Positions 11,336 through 23,172 of a stretch of DNA of 64,000 nucleotides are shown piece by piece. The DNA comes from Odobenus rosmarus divergens. Its lineage: Eukaryota > Chordata > Mammalia > Carnivora > Odobenidae. A program made the translations under genes and the position numbers. How positions within the stretch are numbered: the stretch's first letter is position 1; every line of letters begins with the position of its first letter. The notes below the pieces were generated by a model that did not search any database, was not told the origin of the DNA, and saw only the letters and a program-made list of their open reading frames with translations. The stretch covers positions 155,069 to 219,068 of the forward strand of contig NW_004451408.1 in NCBI RefSeq assembly GCF_000321225.1. The letters run 5' to 3'.

Positions 11336-14300
11336 TGGAATTGCTCGAGTAAAATATCAATGTCCTAATTGGAAAAGGATCCTTACTCCCTAAAAATGAC
11401 ACGACTGGTCGTTTAGCCAAGTCTTGTGGAAGTGACCTCCCACTTAGGGCAGGCCTTTAGCTTCCCTTAAAGAGGAGTGGACCAGTTGCCCCAGTCCGGG
11501 CCATTCTGTTGTTTCACAGGTCAGACCTGTGCTGCATCTTCAAGTTGTTTCAAATATTTCATACAATGTCACACAATTGTCATAGCCCCTGATGTTTCCA
11601 TCCAAATCCCTTCCATGTCGGAACATGTGGACATCAGAAGCGTATGGGATCATGGGTCCTGCCTGCTTCTTTATTCGAAGACCCAGGTGCTGGCCACGGG
11701 CTCTCCAGTAAGTGTCGGAGTAAGCAGCAACATACCATATTGCTTAGTCTTTCAAACCTTTCCGCCAGCATGACAGTCCACGTCCCTATTGATAATGCTT
11801 ATCCAAGTCTCCCTGACCGTAGGCATGACAGCTCCCTGGCTTTGGGGAGGACACTAGCTGTCTAGTGACATCATCCTCCCCCTCGTGAGCAGACGCTACC
11901 CTCCCCTCAAGGAAGGACTGGCACAAATGACTTGAGGCTGTTATTGCAGGATCAATGACCTGAGCATAGGGGGTAAACTCCCCTAGAGAATTGGATTCAA
12001 GAGACTTGAGGCTTCCCAGGAATCTGAAAGAAGTGGCATTTAGGTTTTCATGGCCCACTAGAGCTGGTTAAAAGGTCAGAAATAAAAGGTTATTGACCTG
12101 GGAGATTTTCCCAAGAGAAGGAGGGCAGCATGACTGCAGCCCCTGGATCCTTCCAACTCAGGGGTCATAAAGGCGCTTGCAGGTTGCTGACTCTGAAGAA
12201 AATTAAAGTGAGGAAATGATGGGAAAATGGACTCTACATTTTATTTGATTTTTACCGAAGTAAGTTAGTAGGTGATGCTCTGCTTCCAGAAAGAATATGC
12301 GAACTCTGGAATACGTCATGTTGGTGTGTCTTGGGTTCTATATTCAAGTTCATATTCCTTTAATAATTTCCACGTTGGGACTTCCTGAGATCCACAGAGT
12401 TCAGTTCCTGGGCTCCAAGTAAGGAAAGAATTGTATATCTGGCCAGTTCTCTATTATCGCCTAAAAATTACCCCATTGACTTGCAACCAGGAAACAGCAA
12501 ACATAAAATTCTGCTTAGCTTTGATCAAGACGACATGCCAGTCATCTGAAACTGCATTTGACGGTATGGATGTACAAGAGGAAGTGAAGTCGTAAACTGG
12601 CTCATGGAATTGGAGAAGAGGAGACAGAAAAAGTTCACTGATCAAAAAGCCATCACAGCAACTAAGATTAAACGTCTCCAGACATGACACTGGACACCCT
12701 TTGGGAAAGGTTAGCCTTGCAGAAAGCGCAGCTGTATATTTCCTTAGCATGTTTGAAACGTTCTCCAGCTCAGAATAATCAGGAGCCTGTGAAAATGCCA
12801 CTTTCCCTCAGAATCAACAGCAACCTGGAAAAGCCCCAGTCTCGCAATTTATTACACTCAGCCGGAGCCATTAACATGCAGCTTCGCACACTTCTTGGAT
12901 TTTGACACTGGTTGAGCTTGTTTTTCTGGTTCCCTGGGGCCAAAAAACAAGCACTAGTCAACAGTTATTTCACCTTTCTGTATGTCCTTTCCTCTCCCAA
13001 ACTTCTCCCCCCAACACCATGCAATACCTGAGCTCATGTTCAGAAAAAGAATACCAAAGGCGATCTGACCCAGCTCAGAGGACACTTCCCAGCCAGACAA
13101 TGGGGCCATTGGTCACGGACAGCTAGCCACCAGTGACCGGACGGAGAGCAAAAAACCCCCTCGCACCATCCACGATCACTCAGTGGGAATGACTTCAGGC
13201 TGAGTCAGGCTTGAATCAAGTGGCTTGTTAAGGTTTCTCAGTCTGCCATCGGTCTCCAACCTTAGAGTTTCCCTGTGCCTTTTGATGGTTTCTGATCCAT
13301 GCACGATGTCCAAATGGAGGCTTTTCCCTTGGGTATGTTAGCAGTGCCAAGGGGCAAAAAGTAAATCTATTGTTTGCATAGCACTATATCCAGTATAATA
13401 GTCAACGTAGATGTCATTCCCATAGCAGCCCATGTAGGAAGCTTTATGAGACACAGCCATCCGTTTGTGTGCTCACTGCATTCCCTTCTTCCCTCCAGGC
13501 ATAAAAAGAGAAGCGGTCTTTGCTCATCCAGCTCTGTGCGTCTGTGATGTGGAATGAGGGAAATGCATAGAGAGCTGGAGAGAAGCAGTGGAGAAAAGCA
13601 GCCAGGAGACCAAGGGAGAAGAAAAGGGCTGGCCCAGCTAGGTGGGCGAGTGTTGTTGCTTGCTGGTTGATTGGGGTTATTTTTCTGGTCAGGAGTTCAG
13701 AGTGAAAAGAGAGAGATGGTAAAGGAACTGCCTCTTTCTGCCAAGCACCCAAGAGTGGCTGAAATAAGAAGACGAGACCCTGAAGATAATCTGGCATACC
13801 TTAAGTGTGTCTTTTCTTCTGTCCGTTTGTAGTTTCTCCGGGCGTAAGTTAAACATGAACTTGTTATTCGCTTTATCTTTCTGTTAAGCAAGTCTTTCTT
13901 TAAACACCACAAGAGTGAGCCACGTGGGGCCCCAGTTATAATCAAGTTATCCTGGGAACCAGTGGTGGCAAAACAAAGTTCAAATAGGATCCTGTGGTCA
14001 TGGACGATGAGAGGCCCATTCAGTGCAGGGACTCATTTTTGCCCACATGGCCCATTCTTACCCACTGATAAGACTAACACCTACATGACTGCTATACCCC
14101 TTGATGTATTTGAAAGATAAAAGTGTGCCACACTGACAGTGAGCATATCTTTACACTGATAAAAGTGTTCAATCAACCAGATGTCTGCCTTCGAGTAAAC
14201 AGAAGATCTAGATGATTAACGGGAACTTTCTTTTCATCTGGATGTTTGCTCTGAGGGAGATGTGGCCATTGACATTTCGAGGGTCAAAACCCCGGTAGGT

Positions 14301-15919
14301 CTGGTCCAAGGCATGCTGGTATCTCGGCAGAGAAATAAACTAAGAATAAAAACACCAAGTAAGATAGATGATAGGGTGGGTCCCTGCGGGGGAAGGATGG
14401 CCCACAATTCCAAGTCATAGTGTTCAAGAAGCACAGTGAACTCAGACTCAGTGCTGTAGGTAAAGTATTTGACATAGCAACTAGATCATCTTTTAACACC
14501 CTCACTCTCCTCAATGCCAAAAAATTATTTTTAGTAGTAACCATGAAAGAGCAGATGGCAAAATAACAATGGCCAGAAAAGAAGCAAAGACAGTAAAAAT
14601 GTTCTGTTATTGAACTACCTGTGTATAATTATGCCTCTAAAAATCATCAGAATAAAATACATGAAAGCATATAAAAGGGAAAAATGAATGTAGGAATACT
14701 TCCTAATTCACATTAGCACATTTTTTGGAAAAAGAGAAGCTTGTAAGTACACATGGGTCTATTATAGTCCATTACAGTAATGAATCTCACAGTTCACACT
14801 GCTTCACTGTTTAAAATTTTAAACACAAATAAAAGCTCCAAGTGATCTTGTTTCTTCATGTTTGCACTCCTGATGCCATCGCTGTTTGTTTTGCAGCTAC
14901 TGTTTAAATGTAGCAATATCTGGTATCACAGGGGTTGGCGACTTGAACTTGTGACCCAAGCCCAGCTCAAATGATTTTGAATTGCTATGAATTTAGGAAA
15001 CAAACATCTGTTTCCACCTGTGTTGAGGTTCAACCGTATAGCTAGGAGTCCTCAGAATTAAATGCCCTGTTTTCATGTGATGTGTATTAAAAGACAATAA
15101 TATTAAAATGTGTATTACACAACTACAGTGTGTATTAAAGGACAGAAAACATATGCTCATTGGACCCAAATTATTAAAAAATAGATTGTTTAGAACTTGG
15201 AAAACATACCACCTTATTTGTTGCACCCTTGCAGAATTGATCCCACTGCCCTGCCCTTAAAAGGCAACTGTGCAGACTCAGGCTGGCCTGATATTTTCTA
15301 TTCTGACAAAAGAAGCGTAGGCAGAGGAATCTCTAGGTAGTGTCAAGATGCGGGAAATGGAGTCTAACTCAAACACTGGACACACACAATGGAAGTTGTG
15401 AAGTTACAGCTTATTAGAAGACTGACTCCACTCTTTACCTGCTCATCGGAATGAGATGTTTAATTTTCTGCCACGTCTGGTCCAGCTGGCTCAGGCCCAA
15501 GTGGGTGGGGCAGGCCTCTGGGGAAAGTTCTTTGATCTGAAGTTGAGGGGGCTAATCCGGGCAGTGCCAGCTTGGAATGGTCCTTCAGGAAGTGTTATCA
15601 ATATCAGATGAGGAGTGGAAGACTGTCAAATCTCCTGCAGTCAGGCAAGTATGTTCACATTATTATTCCCAAGTGTGGTTGTTTATAAAGTCAATGTTAA
15701 TTTCGGGAAGACCTCCTCTGTCTCTTTCGCTGAAGAATTGAAGAAATGAAAGGCACAAATAGAAAGATGGGGTGGCACACCATTTCTTTGGCTGCCGTTC
15801 CTTGGATTTCTCCTGTGGCCACTTTCAAAGAACCTGACAACTTTCCCAAGCTTTCTGTGACAGCCGGGCTTCAGGAATCTCCCATGCAGCAGGTTCCTGA
15901 GCATATCCTGATCGGTAAT
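11336..15919. other. Long non-genic stretch without young repeats
   Basis: About 4.6 kb carry no SINE, no LINE end and no exon that I can support. Open frames of 60-117 codons occur on both strands, without domain signatures and without splice sites that would link them. A (TGTGTATTA)-type local duplication occurs around 15,080-15,137. Confidence 0.5.
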
Positions 15920-15990
15920 CATCGTAACCACCATTTATTGGGCACTATGTTCCAGGTACTGTGTTAAGCTACATCTATAAAAGGAATAAT
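15920..15990 (-). repeat. MIR or L2 antisense fragment
   Basis: ACCACCATTTATTGGGCACT followed by ATGTTCCAGGTACTGTGTTA is a slightly diverged version of the common 'tttattgagcacctactatgtgccaggcactgtgct' motif. Only about 70 bases are recognisable. Confidence 0.55.
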
Positions 15991-16539
15991 GACTGGTCTT
16001 TTTGGTACAGATCTACAAAGAAAGAGTTCCCCATCACAAATAGGAACAAGCAGACAGAAAATAGCTCAAGGGCATTAGTCATCATCCCAGCTGATAGATA
16101 TAATCATACCAAAGTATGTCAGAATCAGGAAATACTAAAAGGTTAAGAAGATTACAAAGGGCAAAGATGACTATAATTACTTACATTTAACTGAATAGTA
16201 TAATTGAATCACATAATTCATTTCCATTATTTAAGTTCCTGGCTTAAGAGTGAGACGTTACTATGAATGGGGAATGACCTGTACTCCAGTCTTTGCTAGA
16301 CAAAGATATACTGGGGAGCTGCAGGCTGGCATTCAATGTGGCAAATAAGGCTCCCCTGCTCATCCACTGCACCCCGAAAATTCTGTGACAAAAGAAGGCT
16401 CTGACACTGTAAACTACAATAGGACCAACCTTGGACTTCTCTAGGGTGTAAAGAATATCTAGGAAGCAACTAGAAAAGCAACCATTTGTATGACAATGCA
16501 CCTAATCAGGGCTGTGTGTTAGGAAGGGCAGAATTGGAG

Positions 16540-16690
16540 TCTCCGTTCACAGGTTTTTGGACCTCAGCAAGGTCTCTGCCTCCGTAGAATAGTGATGAGT
16601 CCTACCTAGCTCGCAGGTCACTTTCGAGGACTGCATGCGATGATGCGTGTGAATGCACTTGTGGTGGGTTGTAGAGTCTACAAAAGGAAG
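16540..16690 (+). repeat. Decayed MIR, plus strand
   Basis: The sequence follows the MIR core in order, with many changes: GGACCTCAGCAAGGTCTCTG, CGTAGAATAGTGATGAGTCC, TACCTAGCTCGCAGG, then GATGCGTGTGAATGCACTTG. Identification is by order of motifs, not close identity. Confidence 0.5.
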
Positions 16691-17585
16691 AGATCATCAG
16701 CCATAAATGTATTTCACCTTTCATCCCAAGTGCATGCTAATAACCACAGTTTTTCTGGGCAATAGGAAATATTAAATTCGAAATACACCTTAATATAACA
16801 ATTCTTTCAGGCAATGCAGTCTTCCTCATGGTTTGTTTGAAATTATCTTTTATGAGAAATGGTTTAGTCATTTTGCTGTCATACAATCTGCTTTTAATCT
16901 TGCTATGATATTCCATGGGGCCAAATGCAGAAACTAGAACCTAGCCAAGCAGCGGGAGGCTTCACCAGACTCTTGCATTGTTTCAGGCCCACGGAGATCT
17001 CTGTGAGAGCACCACAGATTTGGGGGAGTGGAAGTGAAGGAAAGCAAGGAAGAACGGAGGTGGGGGACAGAGGAGTTGGTTTCCAGCTCTGTGGAAACAT
17101 CCCCGCCAGGACAAAAAGTCTCAGAACCTTCCTCGGATTCCAGAAAAGCATCAATTCAGTGTCAGCCTGAGCCCACCACCAATTCAGTCCTCAGCTGTAC
17201 TGTGCTTTGACAAGAGTCCAGTTAGAAAGCCCACCCTTTGGGCCATAGGACTTGGTGCATTCTGCTGCAGCCCATGGCCTGGAGAGCATTATTAACATCA
17301 GAACAGCATGCTTACTTAGGTTGTGGCAAAGCTGGCTTTGCCACGGAGTAGGCATTTGCTTAAGCCTCAAACCTCATTGGCTAGATTAGTAGGCAATTTG
17401 CTTACCTTGTCAACCACTGGGGCTAGCTCCTTGTACCTGTGTGCCTTGGGGTTTTGTGCTCATTTGTTTGTGTTGCAGGAGCGGGGCGGGGCGGGAGTTG
17501 TAAGCATGGGTGTGTGTGTTTTGGGGGGGTCTCTCGATAAATTAGTTCAAATAATGGTTCATTTCAAATAATCTATTTTTAGTAT
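16691..17585. other. Noncoding stretch, nothing recognised
   Basis: No gene or mobile element was recognised. There is a short GC-rich patch (GGGGCGGGGCGGG) near 17,480 followed by GT-rich sequence and a G-run, not large enough to call a CpG island. Confidence 0.45.
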
Positions 17586-17600
17586 AAAATAACACTTTCA

Positions 17601-17792
17601 GGGTCGCCTGGGTGGCTCAGTCGTTAGGCATCTGCCTTCGGCTCAGGTCACGACCCCAGGGTCCTGGGATCGAGCCCCGCATCGGGCTCTCTGCTCAGCG
17701 GGAAGCCTACTTCTCCCTCTCCCACTCCCCCTGCTTGTGTTCCCTCTCTCACTGTCTCTCTCTGTCAGTTAAATAAATAAAATCTTTTTAAA
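17601..17792 (+). mobile_element. CAN-SINE, young subfamily, perfect TSD
   Basis: The head is GGGTCGCCTGGGTGGCTCAG and the tail AAATAAATAAAATC with A-run. The 15-bp target-site duplication AAAATAACACTTTCA at 17,586-17,600 is repeated exactly at 17,793-17,807. Perfect flanks fit a comparatively recent insertion. Confidence 0.97.
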
Positions 17793-18100
17793 AAAATAAC
17801 ACTTTCATTTAGAAGTGATAGGCCACTAGCTAAATCATATTTCCACTTCTACCAAATTCTGCTTGTAAGACTTGACCACAGTCACATTTTCTGATCCCAT
17901 TTTGCCTTTATACCATAAACATCATCTTGCCTGGGAATATATATTATAGGACAAGGGGAAATAAGTCAGATCACTAGACATTAATTCTCTGTTGTTATTC
18001 ACTCAACACGATGTGCCCAACACAGATGCCCTAGGATTTAAACAGAGGCATGCACATGTTGGGAAGGAAACCCTGGTTTTTCTTCAACCCCCTCACTTAC

Positions 18101-18114
18101 TCAGCAGGGGGCAA
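18101..18114 (+). promoter_or_regulatory. CTCF-like core motif
   Basis: TCAGCAGGGGGCAA agrees with the CTCF core CCASYAGRKGGCRS at most positions by eye. A single motif of this kind is expected by chance at this scale, so it is only a candidate. Confidence 0.25.
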
Positions 18115-18229
18115 AAGGCAGCCCACTCACCTAGCAGTGACAGAGCGAAGACCAAAGTTATCATTACAACCATCTTGAGAGTCTTAGTGGAAGGCTCAAC
18201 ACTCTGAGGAGAAACACAGCATCAGTCAG

Positions 18230-18680
18230 GTAACTGATTGCCTGTGTTTGAATCCTACTTTTGCTCCTTACTAGCTATTACCCTCAGGCAAGTTCTTAAT
18301 CTCTCAGCACCTCAGTTTCTCCATCAGTAAATTGGGAACAATCATGGTATTTTTTTTTTTTTATGTGGTTGTGAGGAGTCACTGATTTAATACTTGTAAA
18401 GCAATTAAAACAGTACCTGGAGCGTCTGGGTGGCTCAGCAGCTAAGCGTCAGACTCATGATTTTGGCTCAGGTCATGATCTCAGGGTCATGAGATGGAGC
18501 CCCACATTGGGCTGGGCATGGAGCCTGCTTAAGATTCTCTCTCCCCCTCTCCCTTTGCCCCTCCCTCCCCCCCACCCCACCCCTGCCCAGTTCACACTCT
18601 TTCTCAAAAAAAAAAGGCAATTAAAACAGTACCTAAATTATAGTAAATGTTCAATAACCATTACTTATTCTTATTATTAG
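18230..18680 (+). repeat. MIR, interrupted by a CAN-SINE
   Basis: GTGTTTGAATCCTACTTTTG, TCAGGCAAGTTCTTAATCTC, CACCTCAGTTTCTCCATCAG and GTTGTGAGGAGTCACTGA match the MIR core in order. After the SINE at 18,419-18,616 it resumes as AACAGTACCTAAATTATAGT and AATGTTCAATAACCATTA. A T-run at about 18,347-18,362 lies within the MIR. Confidence 0.85.
18419..18616 (+). mobile_element. CAN-SINE inside MIR, 18-bp TSD
   Basis: It belongs to the older type with GCTTAAGATTCTCTCTCCCC and CTTTCTCAAAAA tail. The 18-bp duplication GCAATTAAAACAGTACCT at 18,401-18,418 is repeated exactly at 18,617-18,634, so both edges are exact. Confidence 0.96.
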
Positions 18681-19857
18681 AAAAATATACTACTCAATAA
18701 TTATACAAAAAAAAAACCCTCTTTTTAACCAAAGACACTAAAACTCAAAAAGGTAGTAGGAGAGAGAAATAAGATTTCTGAGCTCACGGAAGTATCCAAC
18801 ATGGTAGCTATGATCTTAAAACTCTGTGTAACAGAAGTAAACCCAGACAGAAATTAGCCTTGTTAAAGCAGAGTTCTGAAAAGGAGATATCCATCCCTGC
18901 ATTTGCCCACTCTGAATTCTGTTGTTGGCTTTCATCATCCTGTAGGATCTACCAAATCAGACACCCCAATGTAATATTACCTAAGAGTTCTTTAACTCAT
19001 GATTTTATGAGGACAACAAAATATTTTGTTGGGAACAAAAGAACCCACTCTCTATGAGAATTATGTACAGTTTGGGTATTAGAGATTTGTGTGTATTTAA
19101 TATAAACATAAAGGGTATGCAAATGCTCAATTTTAATATTTCAGTTTTCTCTTTAGTGCAAAACCAGTAGCAGACCTTTCCTACTGTGAACCAGGGTGGT
19201 TTCCCTAGTGTTAACAGTGTTAAACAGTACCTGGTCCCATGTGGAACCCCTTCTGTGTTTCCCAAGTTGAGTGACAGTGCTGCCTGGTGCACCCCACCTA
19301 CTTAGGGGCTCTAGTTTCCAACTACATGGAGTTCTGAGTTTCTGTTGCTTGTTAACCCCGGCAGTGGCTGAAAAATGTTAGAGGTCCTGCTCCCCGACTA
19401 AGCACTCTCTATCTGTCCTATTGTGTTATTTAGCAAAGGAAAGGGGTAGCAGTTCAACCCCTCTTTAGTAAGAAAGAATTTCTGGTTTAGCTAAGAGCAG
19501 ATCTGTCATTGTGCAAAGATAGGCTGCCGTGGCCTCTAGAGCTCTGTTGAAGATCCTTCTGACCACAGGATTGGGATGTTACAATTCTATTTTTCTGGAC
19601 CTAATATTGTATGAGTTGCTTGCCTTTCAGGCAAAGTCTCTCCCAGGTTTTTCCTTTCCAGGCTTACGGCAAGGAGAAAAGCTTTCCTATGTCTTTGTTC
19701 CAGATTCAGTGCTGGAACCAGACAGTGCCCAAATTCTCCAAAGAGCCTCTGTAAATGTCAGGGTTTCCAATTTGGAGAACCCTTGACCTTAAGTCAGTGT
19801 TCTTACCCTCAGATTTAGCTAGGATAAGGGTGGGAGGCAGGTAGATGAATTTGACTT
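18681..19857. other. Noncoding stretch, nothing recognised
   Basis: No gene or known repeat was identified. Open frames at 19,005-19,292 (minus) and 19,529-19,786 (plus) show no domains and do not begin or end at convincing splice sites. Confidence 0.45.
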
Positions 19858-19878
19858 AGAAGCAATATGTGCGTCAAG

Positions 19879-20070
19879 GGACGCCTGGGTGGCTTAGTCG
19901 GTTAAGTGTCTGCCTTTGGCTCAGGTCATGATCCCAGGCCCTGGGGATGGAGCCCCATGTTGGGCTTGCCATTCAGTGAGGAGCCTGCTTCTCCCTCTCT
20001 GTCTGCCCCTCCCCCCTGCTCGTGCACTCTCTCTCTGAAAGAAATACATAAAATCTTTTTTTTAAAAAAA
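19879..20070 (+). mobile_element. CAN-SINE, first of a back-to-back pair
   Basis: The head is GGACGCCTGGGTGGCTTAGTC and the A-rich tail ends at 20,070. A 21-bp target-site duplication with one mismatch flanks it (19,858-19,878 and 20,071-20,091; core AGAAGCAATATG). Confidence 0.96.
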
Positions 20071-20103
20071 AGAAGCAATATGAGCGTCAAGATCTCAACT
20101 CCG

Positions 20104-20308
20104 GGGGCGCCTGGGTGGCTCAGTCACTAAGCATCTGCCTTCAGCTCAGGTCATGATCCCAGGGTCCTGGGATCAAGCCCAACGTCGGGCTCCCTGCTCA
20201 GCGGGAAGCCTGCTTCTCCCTCTCCCACTCCCCCTGCTTGTGTTCCCTCTCTCGCTCTCTCTTTCTCTGTCAAATAAATAAATAAAATCTTTAAAAAAAA
20301 AAAAAAAA
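20104..20308 (+). mobile_element. CAN-SINE, second of the pair
   Basis: It starts GGGGCGCCTGGGTGGCTCAG and ends with an A-run of about 17. The duplications are AGATCTCAACTCCG at 20,090-20,103 and AGACCTCAACTCCG at 20,309-20,322. Its left duplication overlaps the right duplication of the preceding SINE by two bases. Confidence 0.96.
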
Positions 20309-20731
20309 AGACCTCAACTCCGTGCTTGAACAAGTTTGTCACTGAAAAGATCTAAAGTAAAGACAATAAAATGGAGAAAAAAAATAGTCTTTCCAACACA
20401 TAGTAGAACAACTAGACATCCACATGCAAAAATATGAATCAGATATAGACCTTACACCCTGCACAAAAATCAACTCAAAATGGATCATAGACATAGATGT
20501 AAAACACAAAACTATAAAACTATCATGGATATCAGAGGAGAAAATCTAGACAACCTTGAGTTTGGTGATGACTTTTTAGATATGTCACCAAAAGCATTAT
20601 CCATGAGAGAGCTGCTAAGTTGAACTTCATTAAAATTAAAAACTTGGGCTCTGAGAAGGAAACTAGCAAGAGAATGAAAAGATAAGCCACAGACTGGGAG
20701 AAAATACTTCCAAAAGATATATCTGATAAAG

Positions 20732-20937
20732 GGGCACCTGGGTGGCTCAGTGAGTTAAGCAGCTGCCTTCAGCTCGGGCCGTGATCCCAGGGTCCTGGGA
20801 TCGAGCCCTGCACCGGGCTCCCTGCTCAGTAGAGAGCCTGCTTCTCCCTCCATCCCCCTCTGCCTGCCGCTCTGCCTACTTCAGCTCTCTCTCTCTGTTA
20901 AGTAAATAAATAAAAATCTTAAAAAAAAAAAAAGCTG
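20732..20937 (+). mobile_element. CAN-SINE inside L1
   Basis: Head GGGCACCTGGGTGGCTCAGTG and tail AAATAAATAAAAATCTT with A-run. The target-site duplication TATCTGATAAAG at 20,720-20,731 is repeated at 20,938-20,949 and comes from the L1 host sequence. Confidence 0.95.
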
Positions 20938-21310
20938 TATCTGATAAAGAACTCTCATGCAAAATACACAAAGAATTCTTATACTTCAACAATAAGAACA
21001 CAAACAACCTGATTAAAAAATGAGCCAAAGACCTTAACAGACACCTCACCAAAGAACATATATAGATGGCAAGTAAGCACATAAAAAGATGGTCAATATC
21101 ATATGTCACCAGAAAAATGTAAATTAAAATCCCAATGAGCTACCACTACACATGTATTAGCATGACCAAACTGCAGAACACTGACAACATCAAATGCTGG
21201 TGAGGATGTGGAACCATAGGAACTCTCATTCATTGCTGGTGGGAATGCAAAATGGTACAGCCATTTTGGAAGACAATTTGGTGGTTTCTTATAAAACTAA
21301 GCATTCTCTT

Positions 21311-21344
21311 TTTGTTTGCTTGTTTGTTTAAAGATTTTATTTAC
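21311..21344 (-). mobile_element. Tail-only SINE insertion, 34 bp
   Basis: The inserted bases are T-rich (TTTGTTTGCTTGTTTG) followed by TTAAAGATTTTATTTAC, matching only the reversed CAN-SINE tail. An 18-bp direct repeat with one mismatch flanks it (21,293-21,310 and 21,345-21,362, core CATTCTCTT). The duplicated sequence is L1 host sequence, so this is a severely 5'-truncated retrotransposition. Confidence 0.85.
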
Positions 21345-21491
21345 AAAACTAAACATTCTCTTACACTACGATGCAGACATCATGATCCTTGGTTTTTATA
21401 CAAAGGTATCGAAAACTTCTGGCTACACAAAAACCTGACATAGGCATTTGTAGCAGTTTTGTTCATGATTGTCAAAACTTGGAAGCAACTA

Positions 21492-21692
21492 GGCGCCTGG
21501 GTGGCTCAGTTGGTTGGGCATCTGCCTTCGGCTTGGGTCATGATCCCAGGGTCCTAGGATCAAGCCCCACATTGGGCTCCCTACTCAGCAGGGTTGTCTG
21601 TTTCTCCCTCTCCCTCTGCCTCTCCCCCCTGCTTGGGCGCTCTCTCTCTTGCTCACTCTCTCTCAAATAAATAAAATCTTAAAAAAAAAAAA
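21492..21692 (+). mobile_element. CAN-SINE inside L1
   Basis: Head GGCGCCTGGGTGGCTCAGTTG, CT-rich middle, tail CAAATAAATAAAATCTT with A-run. A perfect 13-bp duplication TTGGAAGCAACTA lies at 21,479-21,491 and 21,693-21,705. The duplicated bases match the common L1 phrase 'ttggaaacaacct'. Confidence 0.96.
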
Positions 21693-22310
21693 TTGGAAGC
21701 AACTAAGACATCCTTCAGTGGGTGAATAGGTAAATAAATTATGGTATAAACAGACAATGGAATATTACTCAGTGCTAAAAAGAAACTAGCTCTCAGGCCG
21801 CGAAAAGAGATATAAAGGAAATATATATAAAGGAATATTAAATGTATATTACCAAGTGAAAGAAAACAATCTGAAAAGTCTGCATACTATATGATTCCAA
21901 GCATATGTCATTCTGGAAAAGGAAAAAAAAAAAGCTATGGAGACAGTAAAAGAATCAATGGTTGCCAGGAGTTAATGAAAAGGTGGGGGTTGGGGTGATG
22001 AATAGGCAGAGCACAAAGGACTTTTAGGGCAGTGAAAATACTCTGTATGATACTATAATGGGGGACACATACACATTTGTCCAAACCCATAGAATGTACA
22101 ACTCTATGGATGAACCCTAATGTAAGCTATGAGCTTTGGGTGATAATGATGTGTCACTGTAGGTTCATCATCTGTAACAAATGTACCACTCTGCTGGGGG
22201 ATGTTGATATGGGAGAGGCTATGCCTGTGTGCGGGAGCAGGAGAATCTCTGTACCTTCCTCTTAATTTTGCTGTGAACCCAAAACTGCTCTAAAAAAAAA
22301 AAAGTCTTTT

Positions 22311-22949
22311 TTTTTCTAAATTCAAAATGTGACCTCCACTCCTGAGCTTGAGGCCCTAAGCCAAATGGCCTGCTCATCCCCACCCTCTCTTGTAAGATCT
22401 GTGCATGTTCCCCTACAAATCATCCCCAAGAAAGCCTGTATAGCAGAAATGTGGATAAAGTAGTGTTTCTTAGCATTTTGAAGAACATAAAGCGATGGGC
22501 TCCTTCTCCAGGAAAATTGTACATTTTGCATGAAATTTTGGAAAGCTATGCTTCCATTACTCCTGTGGCCATTCTTGGACCCCAAAGGTCTGTGGGACCT
22601 GAACAAGAGCTGGGAAATCAATGTTGGGGACGTAAAGTATTTGCTACCCCGGGACAAATAGGAAGCTAGCCCCCACCAGTACTCCAAAGAAAGTCTGTCA
22701 TCCTCTTTTGTACTTGGTTGATTATTCCTGGAACCCAGCCAAGAAAGAGCTCTGCTCACTGTAGCAATGGATCTGATGGCCCACCGGCTTTAGGAAAAGC
22801 AACACTGTGATCACCTAACTCTAGCACCAGTCACCTGTAAGAATCTTCTCAGGGACTTGTGCTAAGGAGAGAGAGTCTTGAACATCCCCTACCGGCCTAG
22901 CACAGAAGGCTTAAGCGACAGCCCTTGGAAACGTTCACTTTCACACGAT
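22311..22949. other. Noncoding stretch with a 145-codon open frame on minus
   Basis: The minus-strand frame at 22,322-22,759 has no recognisable domain, and no splice sites tie it to anything. No mobile element was recognised. I treat the frame as chance. Confidence 0.4.
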
Positions 22950-23100
22950 CATTCAAGTTCTTATGAAACACATACTCTGTCTCCAGAATGCACTAGGTAC
23001 TATGAGAAATGGGGCATTTCCCAAAAATGTGTAAGGCACGGTCCCTAACCTCTAATACATTAAAATCTCCTTAGGGGCTACAAAATAAATACATATCATT
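22950..23100 (-). repeat. L2 antisense fragment
   Basis: ATGAAACACATACTCTGTC, AATGCACTAGGTACTATGAG, GGCACGGTCCCTAACCTCT and CTACAAAATAAATACATATC follow, with changes, the order of an antisense L2 3' end ('tactatgtgccaggcactgtgctagg... cacggtccctgccctcaagg'). Confidence 0.55.
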
Positions 23101-23104
23101 TTCT

Positions 23105-23172
23105 GAGAGTGAGAGAGAGAGAGAGGGAGAAAGTAAAGGAGAGGGAGTGGGGTTGGGGCAGGGAGAGAGAGA
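23105..23172 (+). repeat. GA-rich simple repeat
   Basis: It runs GAGAGTGAGAGAGAGAGAGA then GGGAGAAAG, GGAGAGGGAG and a G-rich interruption, ending GGGAGAGAGAGA. Nearly all-purine, like the tract at 4,561-4,706 but shorter. Confidence 0.85.

Larger units (their letters stand above)
20375..22310 (+). mobile_element. L1 ORF2 3' part and 3' end, three interruptions
   Basis: It reads as the end of L1 ORF2: ATCAACTCAAAATGGATCAT, CAACAATAAGAACACAAAC, CATTCATTGCTGGTGGGAATG, AATGGAATATTACTCAGTGC and ending in an A-run near 22,303. ORF2 encodes the endonuclease/reverse transcriptase; here frames are broken by substitutions. It is split by SINEs at 20,732-20,937 and 21,492-21,692 and a tail-only insertion at 21,311-21,344. 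It is an inactive fossil of an older L1 subfamily. Confidence 0.9.

Noticed and set aside
17478..17500. CpG island at a GGGGCGGGGCGGG patch
   Set aside because: Only a few tens of bases long with no sustained CpG density around it.
22322..22759. 145-codon open frame on the minus strand
   Set aside because: No domain, no start context or splice sites worth noting, and frames of this length are expected by chance in 64 kb.
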